Source of the DNA: Methanobacteriota archaeon
GTDB taxonomy: Archaea; Thermoplasmatota; Poseidoniia; Poseidoniales; Poseidoniaceae
Length of the DNA stretch: 10,562 bases
Reading direction: 5' to 3'
Assembly (NCBI GenBank): GCA_002728035.1
Contig: PBUZ01000110.1
Coordinates: forward strand, 1 to 10,562
Both the position numbers and the translations under genes were made by a program. Below, piece after piece: positions 1 to 6,440 of the stretch. A model generated the notes under the pieces. That model made no database searches. It saw nothing but the letters and a program-made list of their open reading frames with translations, and was not told where the DNA came from. Each line of letters opens with the position of its first letter. Positions within the stretch are counted from its first letter, which is position 1.

Positions 1-2
1 GG

Positions 3-587
3 TTACCAATGGTGATCGAGAAAGACAACGATGCACCACGTATGGCGTGTTCCTATTGCGGGGTGTTCCGCCGTCAAGGCATCAATCACCTTGCACAGCG
101 GGTCGGTGCCGATGTGATCGCTCTTGGTCACAACCTCGACGACATGGCACAAACCGTGCTCATGAACATGGCCAATGCAGACATCGAACGTACCCTCCGT
201 CTTGCACCGCATACAGCCACGCCGGTGGACGGACTTTCGCCTCGAATCGTGCCACTTCGATGGGTCCCCGAACAGGAAATTCACCTCTATGCCCTGCATC
301 GCGACCTCCCGTTGCATCACGAAGAATGCCCGAATGCCAGAGGCGCCTTGCGATGGCGTCACCGAGAGATGGTCGCGCAAATGGAAGCGGATGTACCCGG
401 TACACGTCACGGCTTGGTGCGGATGGCTGATCAAATCAAGGCCCTTCGTGATCAGGTCGTTGAATTGGGAGGTGGCGAATCTCGCCCTGCACCTCCCACG
501 CCTTGCCCGCGTTGCGGTAGTCCGACTTCAGGGGCGCTATGCAAGGCCTGCGATATGCGAGATTTACTCGGCGTCGAACGTGCCTAG
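3..587 (+). CDS. tRNA 2-thiolation protein, TtuA/Ncs6 (TIGR00269) family, 5'-truncated
   Basis: This is the C-terminal 194 residues of an ATP-pyrophosphatase-type enzyme that adenylates a tRNA uridine and replaces its 2-oxygen with sulfur in the cytoplasm. The start and the N-terminal PP-loop lie before the window. Visible signatures are CSYCG (C16 and C19 of the fragment), GHNLDDMAQT (42-51) and a third cysteine, C109, in EECPNARGALR. In characterised TtuA proteins these three cysteines bind an Fe-S cluster. The C-terminus carries a zinc finger, CPRCG..CKAC (C168, C171, C180, C183), typical of the family. In thermophiles the target is U54. In a mesophilic archaeon wobble U34 (the NcsA role) is more likely, but the fragment does not decide this, so no symbol is given. 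The final TAG overlaps the stop of the convergent pyrI. Confidence 0.9.
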   Translation, partial: LPMVIEKDNDAPRMACSYCGVFRRQGINHLAQRVGADVIALGHNLDDMAQTVLMNMANADIERTLRLAPHTATPVDGLSPRIVPLRWVPEQEIHLYALHRDLPLHHEECPNARGALRWRHREMVAQMEADVPGTRHGLVRMADQIKALRDQVVELGGGESRPAPPTPCPRCGSPTSGALCKACDMRDLLGVERA

Positions 588-1060
588 AGAAGGTTGTGGA
601 CCAATTCTTCAAGGTCTTGCGGGCGACCACAATAATGGCAGCGCAACTCCAACGGTTCTCTTGAAACGACCTTGAGCCGATGAGGCAACGGCTCACGGAG
701 GTTCGTTGTGATGCAGTTCGTGAAGGTGCACTGCACCACGTTGGTGACTTCCTCGCCCAATTCAATGGTCATCTTCTCTGCCACACTGTAGGCACGAATG
801 ATGGCAACGTGAGCATCAGGAGCGACGAGTGCAAGCCGGTTCAGTTCGTCTTGCGTCAGTTCACGGTCCTCCACCTTGATGATGTCCTTCGTGCCCATTT
901 TCTTCGATGGCACATTCATCACCATCGATACCGGTACCGATGTTCGCTTGTTGATGCCAAGCATTTCGAGGACACGCATGGCCTGTCCAGCGGGGATGTG
1001 GTCGATGACGGTGCCGTTGCGAATGGCGGTGACTCGGCGCATGTTGTGTTCTTGAGACAT
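584..1060 (-). CDS. pyrI: Aspartate carbamoyltransferase regulatory chain PyrI
   Basis: This 158-residue protein is the regulatory subunit that binds effector nucleotides and holds ATCase catalytic trimers together in the holoenzyme. The N-terminal allosteric domain (about 8-98) contains GTVIDHIPAG and KMGTKDIIKVED. D20, H21, K62 and K96 match the CTP/ATP contact positions of E. coli PyrI, so feedback control is probably retained. The C-terminal zinc domain has C111-x4-C116-x24-C141-x2-C144, almost the spacing of E. coli (C109, C114, C138, C141). I chose ATG at 1060 over a TTG three bases upstream because a strong AGGAGGTG lies 7 nt before it. The ATG also overlaps the pyrB stop as TGATG, indicating translational coupling. 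Length matches the family (about 150-160 aa). Confidence 0.96.
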   Translation of the reverse strand: MSQEHNMRRVTAIRNGTVIDHIPAGQAMRVLEMLGINKRTSVPVSMVMNVPSKKMGTKDIIKVEDRELTQDELNRLALVAPDAHVAIIRAYSVAEKMTIELGEEVTNVVQCTFTNCITTNLREPLPHRLKVVSREPLELRCHYCGRPQDLEELVHNLL

Positions 1061-2004
1061 CAAGCCTCACCTCCTGGGATATTTGCGGGGACTTCTATGT
1101 TGAGCAACCTGCACAGCAGAGCCATGCGTGCGACGACGCCGTTGAAGGCTTGCTCAAAGTAGCGTGCGTGGCGGGTAGCGTCTACCGAAGGATGAATTTC
1201 ATCGACCCGTGGAAGTGGATGCATGATGATCATGTTTTCTTTTGCCCCATCAAGATTTGAGGCATGCAGCTTGTATGCACCGGCGACCTTTGCGTATTCA
1301 TCTTCGTCCGCAAAGCGCTCTTTTTGGATTCGGGTCATGTAAACGACATCGGCATCGTCAAGTGAATCCAACAAGGCTTCTGTCTCAACAACCTTGGCCC
1401 CATGGTTCGTCAAATCAGCAACGATTTCTGCCGGCATTTTCAGCAGGCTGGGACTGGCGAAGACGAGTTCACAGCCGAATCGAATCAAGGCGTGGCTGAG
1501 TGAGTGGACGGTACGACCGTAGCGCAAGTCGCCAGCGAGGACGACCTTCAATCCCTCGAGCGTTCCGTGAGCCTGTCGTATGGTGAAGAGGTCAAGCATG
1601 GTTTGTGTGGGGTGGTGTCCCGCACCATCGCCTCCGTTGAGGATGGGGACGCGAGCAGCGTCTTGGGCGTACTGGGCCGCTCCTTGCCGTGGATGGCGCA
1701 TGGCGATGATGTCCGTGTATCCATCCACCATCTGGATGGTGTCAAACAACGTTTCACCCTTCACCACCGACGAAGTCTTGACATCGCCCAGATTCACGAC
1801 ATCGCCTCCCAGCCGCTTCATTGCGGTCTCAAAAGACATGCGGGTGCGGGTGCTCGGTTCAAAAAAGAGGTTGCCGAGTATTTTGCCTTGGAGCAAGGGC
1901 AAGTACGTCTCGCCTTTTGCAACGGGCAACAGGCGTTCAGCATCATCCAAAATGCTCAGAATCTCTTCGTTGGATAAATCGTCCATGGTGATAAGTCCGG
2001 ACAT
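1060..2004 (-). CDS. pyrB: Aspartate carbamoyltransferase catalytic chain PyrB
   Basis: PyrB (314 aa) condenses carbamoyl phosphate with L-aspartate to N-carbamoyl-aspartate, the committed step of pyrimidine synthesis. All key residues are visible: the carbamoyl-phosphate loop FEPSTRTR (S51-R55), the flexible-loop lysine in SSVVKGE (K82), MRHP (R103), HPTQ (H131, Q134), GDLRYGRTVHSL (R164), TRIQ (R225, Q227) and MHPLPRVDEI (261-270). They correspond to E. coli S52-R54, K84, R105, H134, Q137, R167, R229, Q231 and the HPLPR loop. The frame is open to an ATG at 2076, but the family N-terminus aligns with MSGLITMDDLSNEEI. That start at 2004 has GAGGGAG 4 nt upstream, whereas 2076 has no ribosome binding site. 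The gene is first in a pyrB-pyrI operon and is divergent from the membrane gene at 2130. Confidence 0.97.
   Translation of the reverse strand: MSGLITMDDLSNEEILSILDDAERLLPVAKGETYLPLLQGKILGNLFFEPSTRTRMSFETAMKRLGGDVVNLGDVKTSSVVKGETLFDTIQMVDGYTDIIAMRHPRQGAAQYAQDAARVPILNGGDGAGHHPTQTMLDLFTIRQAHGTLEGLKVVLAGDLRYGRTVHSLSHALIRFGCELVFASPSLLKMPAEIVADLTNHGAKVVETEALLDSLDDADVVYMTRIQKERFADEDEYAKVAGAYKLHASNLDGAKENMIIMHPLPRVDEIHPSVDATRHARYFEQAFNGVVARMALLCRLLNIEVPANIPGGEA
1068..1075 (-). promoter_or_regulatory. Strong Shine-Dalgarno site of pyrI
   Basis: On the minus strand this reads AGGAGGTG, 7 nt before the pyrI ATG and inside the last codons of pyrB. It is the strongest ribosome binding site I found in the window. 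It decides the pyrI start (ATG 1060 rather than TTG 1063) and fits a need for independent, efficient re-initiation on the second cistron. Confidence 0.8.
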
Positions 2005-2129
2005 GATGCTCCCTCGGGAATGAATACAGCCGAAAGACACCCTTGAACATTCCCGCTCCTCAAGTTCATCTTTCATGCCATGGGCAATTCATCGGAGTGA
2101 TTATGGGGGAACGATGACCACGGCTTGGT
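2005..2129. promoter_or_regulatory. Divergent intergenic region between pyrB and the 586-aa membrane protein gene
   Basis: These 125 bases separate two divergent starts and must hold promoters for both. I see no convincing TATA box. Weak candidates are TTATG at 2101-2105 on the + strand and TGTATTCA on the minus strand near 2021-2028. A short minus-strand reading frame (2050 down to 1943) with a GAGGAG site 5 nt before its ATG lies in the pyrB leader and runs into pyrB out of frame. No operator palindrome is obvious. Confidence 0.4.
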
Positions 2130-3890
2130 ATGGTCACCTGGGCGGATACCGATACGGCCATTGAAGCCGTACGTTTCAGGCGTCAGAAACGGGTGGAAAC
2201 AACCACGCTGTTGACTGCCTTGTCGTTGCTCTTGTGTGCGATTTGGCTGGCTTGGCCTTCCCTGAAGGCCTTGGTGAACGGTGACGGGGTTGTGCTGACG
2301 AGTTTTGGCGCCCCGCTTCTTCTGCTTCTCTGGGGCATCTTTGTCCAAGATGCCACCCTTGACGATCCAAACGCTCGCTCTCGTTTGGGTTCCTCCACCG
2401 CTGTGGCTTGGCCGATTCTTCTTTCCTTAGGCGCTCTGGGTCTTGAGCCCGCGCTCACGCAACCACTGTTGGGTAGCCTGCTTGTCCTTGTGGTCGGTTT
2501 GCTGTGCCGCACGGTTTCAAGGCAAACCATGCGGGGGAATTTCGGCGTTTTGCGCTACCGTTCAGTCCTTACTGGCATAGGCACCGTTTCTGCGATGGTG
2601 CTTGCAGTCACGCAAATCGAGACCTTGTCTTCATTGGCGGGCCTGGGGGCATGTCTTGTTGTGGCGCTTGCTGTGGGCGATACGTTGTACACATGGACGG
2701 TCGGCGATGACAAGAAGGTTGAACGCAAGGCATTTCGCAAGCGGTTGGATCAACTCGAGCATCGCCTCCTTCAACTCAAGGCGGAGGGGGCTGCCGTTGC
2801 GCAAGCCGCCAGCCTGATCACCACGGCGAAGGAAGAAGGCCATCTTGACCCCGATTACGGTATGCGGCTCTTGGATGAAAGTGAGGAAGACATGGACCGT
2901 GCGCTGTCCCTCGCCGACGATGTTGAGATTATTCGAGAAGATGCGCTCAAGGCGGTTGAGGATGCTGAAGCCATCGCCCCCGTGGCACGACGGCCGAGGA
3001 AAGCCTACGACATGGGCCTGAGGGAGGTGAGCCTTGGTTCACTGAGGGAAGGTGAAACGCTCTACCGTCAGGCCAAGAAACGGGCGGTTGAGATCCTCAC
3101 TTGGTGGAAACGCGCCGAGGACACCATTCTCGAAGCAACGCGTGCACTGGATGGAAAGAAAGGGGATGGCATCGCGCATCTTCGTGACCTCTTGGCAGAG
3201 GCAAAGGAAAAACTGAGTCAAGAGAAACCGAAGGAGGCGTTTGAATTCGCTGTTGTGATTCCCGCTCAACTCGAAGCCGATGCAGGGGCGCTTGAACGAG
3301 CAGAAACGGCCTTGAGCGAAGCAAAACGTCATCTCAAGCAGGCGGACGGCCTCGACACGGATGACTTGACAAACCGATTGAATCAGGCCGAGGAGGCGCT
3401 TGAGCAAGGCAATGCGAGTCAAGCCATTGGTTTGGCGGATGGTGTTGTGCGCACCATCGAACGGGAGCGTGCTGCGATGGACGATGTCCTGCGCGCACTC
3501 AAGCAAAAGAAGAAACTGGTGAAACGGTTCGAAGGCCGTGATGACGAAGCCAAGTGGCGAGCGGCATTGGACGAAATCGTCCAAGCGGCCGATGAGCGTT
3601 CTTGGTCGCATGCAGGCATGTTGCTTGAGCGAATGACCGCCGGGCTTGACAAGGAAGGGAAAGCCAGTGACGATGCGCTGGAACTCTACGATTTCGTGAT
3701 GGACCAGTGGCGTGTTCTTCGTAACCAATGCGAGGCCATTGGCATCGGTATTCAGGACGATGACCGGAGGGATTGTGAAGCCGCCATTGCGCTCGCTGAA
3801 GAGATGTTGGGCGTGAGCAAGATCGAAGAATGCCTGCAAGGGCTCGCTCAGGCAGATGCAGCCATGGAGCGATTACGCCGAAGGATTTGA
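2130..3890 (+). CDS. Membrane-anchored helical-repeat protein of unknown function (586 aa)
   Basis: I do not recognise this protein. The N-terminal third holds about six hydrophobic segments, near residues 25-45, 52-72, 91-107, 110-127, 145-163 and 165-189. Positive residues flank the odd loops (RFRRQKR at 15-21, R83/R85, 127-144 and KKVERKAFRKR at 195-205). By the positive-inside rule both termini should be cytoplasmic. The remaining 395 residues are charged, rich in Ala, Leu and Glu, and predicted wholly helical. A core pattern like LxxAxxxLxxGxxxxA recurs at about 229, 297, 355, 417, 480 and 553, suggesting tandem helical hairpins of 58-73 residues. No catalytic motif is visible. A scaffold, sensor or envelope-linked role is possible but not shown. 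ATG 2130 is the first usable start; an in-frame ATG at 2103 meets a stop at once. No clear ribosome binding site is seen, so a leaderless start is possible. Confidence 0.82.
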   Translation: MVTWADTDTAIEAVRFRRQKRVETTTLLTALSLLLCAIWLAWPSLKALVNGDGVVLTSFGAPLLLLLWGIFVQDATLDDPNARSRLGSSTAVAWPILLSLGALGLEPALTQPLLGSLLVLVVGLLCRTVSRQTMRGNFGVLRYRSVLTGIGTVSAMVLAVTQIETLSSLAGLGACLVVALAVGDTLYTWTVGDDKKVERKAFRKRLDQLEHRLLQLKAEGAAVAQAASLITTAKEEGHLDPDYGMRLLDESEEDMDRALSLADDVEIIREDALKAVEDAEAIAPVARRPRKAYDMGLREVSLGSLREGETLYRQAKKRAVEILTWWKRAEDTILEATRALDGKKGDGIAHLRDLLAEAKEKLSQEKPKEAFEFAVVIPAQLEADAGALERAETALSEAKRHLKQADGLDTDDLTNRLNQAEEALEQGNASQAIGLADGVVRTIERERAAMDDVLRALKQKKKLVKRFEGRDDEAKWRAALDEIVQAADERSWSHAGMLLERMTAGLDKEGKASDDALELYDFVMDQWRVLRNQCEAIGIGIQDDDRRDCEAAIALAEEMLGVSKIEECLQGLAQADAAMERLRRRI

Positions 3891-6431
3891 TCACAGATCA
3901 AGCACGTTGGCCTTGGTAGCGGCTTGGTGGTCAAAAGATGCGGGTAGTCCAAGGTCAACGGGCATGCCTCCAATGGACACCACAATGCCTGTCAAATGCG
4001 TGTACAGTCCGATTGGGAGGTTGTCAGGAAGGCTTTGATGGGCGTTTTTCCGCCCCAACTTCGTCCACTCGTCAGAAGAGAGAAGCCCAACCCAAGCATT
4101 GGCGTTCATCGCATGGGCTTTGAGAACCTCCTTGTCCAAGACGGGGGGTACGGTGGCGTTGTGCTTTGACCAACGCAACCACCAATCCGTTTCCTCTTCG
4201 AAAATCCATTGAAGTTTGGTCGGTTCTGATGCAGGCCGTTGCGTTTGGCCGAGTTGTGCAAACTGGTGCAATGCCCCTCGGACATGAGGGTCGCGTGGAT
4301 GCTTCTTTCGAAGTTTTTCCAACATGTCCACAGAGGTAAGCGTTCGTCCTGCATCATGATTGAGCAGGGCGCGAGTGACGGAGCCCAACACCCATTCATC
4401 TTCTTCCATCTTCGCCAGCACCTGCTCCAGGTGATCGAGGGCTTGTTCACTTTGCCCCATCATTCGCAATCTTGCGATTTCACCGAGGTACATGCGACGT
4501 TGAGCAGGCTGTTTTGGATGCCGTGTGCGCAACGTCGTCGTCCCTTCTTTGAAGTGCTCCAGCATGGCGATGTTGTCTTTCGTGAGCGGGTCAATACTGA
4601 GCATTGCCCGAGCATCAGTAAGGGCCTTTCCGCCCAATTTCAGTTTGGGATGCAGTACACTGGCCACCCACTTCAAGCGGACAGCTTCAATGTCGTCGTT
4701 GGCAAGGAGATTGAGCCGTGGAGTGACTTCGCGGTAGTCCCGCTGCGCAAGGCTGGCAGCGCACAACACCAATCGGGAGATTTGCGCATCTCGACCACCT
4801 TGCAATGCGAGAAGATCGACGGCCAACTCCTCCGCTTCATCCCATCGTCCAAGACCGACATAAAGCATCATTTTTGCTTTGGTTTGACGCACCATGTCCA
4901 AGCCGACGAGTTTGGCTTCCAAGCCTTGGCTGGAGGCTTCATAACGCCGCATAGCGGTGCCCCAGTCGTCGTTTGCGAGCAACTCACTGACGGGTCGTTG
5001 CTTGAGGTAAATCATGTCGCTCATCCCACGCAACCGCGTTCGGTCTTCGTCCATGGCCGCGTCAAAGGTGATTTCATCCAGTTGGCTTGACCGTCGCCAG
5101 GAAAGGCTCCAAATCGCAAAGAAGGCGATCTGCCCACCAGAGGCGAGCAACCAGGTCAATTGCTCGAGGGTGTCCTTTTCCATGATGGAGCACACACTCT
5201 GCTCCCATGCCCCACAGGCATCACCTTGAGGGAGAAAACTCGAGTCCCAGAAGGTGATCATGGCAAGCGCTAACAAGAGCATGGATTGACCGGCGAAACC
5301 GGTGAAACAGAAGTTCAACACGTTCGCCTGTTGGACGGGTTCGGCACGCAACAATCTACTGTCGGCCAAACGGATACCGCCAAACCCGGAGACATCTTGA
5401 ATATCAAGGAACAAAATACGAGCGACTTCGTACACGAAAAGGAAGCCAACGGCTGCGACGTTGAGCAACAAAAACAGGAGCAGCGAGGTGACGATGGGGA
5501 CACGAATGCCTGCTTGCGGGATATGAGAGAACAACTCGATGAGCCCAAATCCAAGCAAACCCCCTTCCTCCATGTAGGTGGATTGAATACGGTATTCGGG
5601 CAGGTTCAGGACTCGGTCAGAATGCGTGAACATGTCCGGATTGTAGGCCAACAACATGAGGGAGACGAGGGTGTTGAAGGCCACAAATGGCATGGCGACA
5701 AGGTTGAGGTGCACAACTTGTGCGATGAATTGTTGGCGAGCGTTGGGAAGGTGATTGTGAAAGGGCGAAGCCTTTCCGTCGGCAATTTGCTGAGACGATT
5801 GTTTCAACGCATGCCACGAGGACCCAAGGATCCGTCCGTAGGCGAGCACTGCTGGACTGAAGGCCAAGAGAGCAACCAGGCTGTAGGTGCTGGTCGTTGA
5901 AACCCCTTGAGTGTGCATCACATAACCAACAGCGCCCGAGAGCAACAACCAGGAAACGGTGAGGGCGGCATAGGCAATGTTACGTGCTCTGGTGTTGTTC
6001 TGCAACGTCGCTCTGCTCACGCCCAACGGTCGAATCACCTGCGCCCCCAACGAGGTTCCGCTCGAAACAATGGCAGGCAGGATGATGAGAATAAGAGCAA
6101 AGGCCACCGAAGGTGCGTGATAACCAGCGGAATACCCTGCACGGAAGTTGATGAATTCAAAGAAGAGCACCAAACTTCCTGTCAGCGCCATGAGGTAGGA
6201 GACGACACCTAGCCTCGTTCTTCGCTGAGAAAGAAGTTGCTTGACTTCTTGAACCGTTGATGTCACCCGGTGCACTTCGTAGGTCTTTGGGGCTGTTTGA
6301 AAAGCGACTTGCAAACCTTTGAGCTGACGGGGAACCACGTTTGCCCAAAAAAACCAAGCTGTCAGGGCTGCCAAAACCAAGGGAACCACCATGTTGGCGG
6401 AAAATCCTTGGATGATTTCAGGAGATGCCAT
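3891..6431 (-). CDS. Polytopic membrane protein with cytoplasmic TPR-like domain, unknown function (846 aa)
   Basis: I do not recognise the family. Nine hydrophobic segments are visible, near residues 14-34, 74-96, 106-126, 151-172, 182-203, 236-263, 309-336, 373-395 and 423-446. Loops 35-73, 127-150, 204-235 and 337-372 are rich in Lys and Arg, so the N-terminus should be outside and the C-terminus inside. The outside loop 396-422 holds C406 and C414, a possible disulfide. Residues 447-846 are cytoplasmic and mostly helical, with TPR-like units (LYVGLGRWDEAEELAVDLL at 523-541; LRMMGQSEQALDHLEQVL at 655-672), a Trp-rich stretch (742-754) and a C-terminal hydrophobic patch (808-829). The ATG lies 9 nt after the thrS stop, so co-transcription is likely; no strong ribosome binding site is seen. 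The architecture suggests a membrane protein with a protein-binding platform. No enzyme motif is visible. Confidence 0.85.
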   Translation of the reverse strand: MASPEIIQGFSANMVVPLVLAALTAWFFWANVVPRQLKGLQVAFQTAPKTYEVHRVTSTVQEVKQLLSQRRTRLGVVSYLMALTGSLVLFFEFINFRAGYSAGYHAPSVAFALILIILPAIVSSGTSLGAQVIRPLGVSRATLQNNTRARNIAYAALTVSWLLLSGAVGYVMHTQGVSTTSTYSLVALLAFSPAVLAYGRILGSSWHALKQSSQQIADGKASPFHNHLPNARQQFIAQVVHLNLVAMPFVAFNTLVSLMLLAYNPDMFTHSDRVLNLPEYRIQSTYMEEGGLLGFGLIELFSHIPQAGIRVPIVTSLLLFLLLNVAAVGFLFVYEVARILFLDIQDVSGFGGIRLADSRLLRAEPVQQANVLNFCFTGFAGQSMLLLALAMITFWDSSFLPQGDACGAWEQSVCSIMEKDTLEQLTWLLASGGQIAFFAIWSLSWRRSSQLDEITFDAAMDEDRTRLRGMSDMIYLKQRPVSELLANDDWGTAMRRYEASSQGLEAKLVGLDMVRQTKAKMMLYVGLGRWDEAEELAVDLLALQGGRDAQISRLVLCAASLAQRDYREVTPRLNLLANDDIEAVRLKWVASVLHPKLKLGGKALTDARAMLSIDPLTKDNIAMLEHFKEGTTTLRTRHPKQPAQRRMYLGEIARLRMMGQSEQALDHLEQVLAKMEEDEWVLGSVTRALLNHDAGRTLTSVDMLEKLRKKHPRDPHVRGALHQFAQLGQTQRPASEPTKLQWIFEEETDWWLRWSKHNATVPPVLDKEVLKAHAMNANAWVGLLSSDEWTKLGRKNAHQSLPDNLPIGLYTHLTGIVVSIGGMPVDLGLPASFDHQAATKANVLDL

Positions 6432-6440
6432 GGACCATCA

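Noticed and set aside
680..1162. 160-codon open frame on the + strand
   Set aside because: Antisense to pyrI and the end of pyrB, both clearly coding on the minus strand.
2005..2076. N-terminal extension of PyrB starting at the ATG at 2076
   Set aside because: The 24 extra residues do not resemble the family, no ribosome binding site precedes 2076, and ATG 2004 has GAGGGAG and the expected N-terminus.
3039..3839. 266-codon open frame on the - strand
   Set aside because: Antisense shadow of the helical-repeat region of the 586-aa protein.
4239..5090. 283-codon open frame on the + strand
   Set aside because: Antisense shadow of the TPR-like domain of the 846-aa protein.
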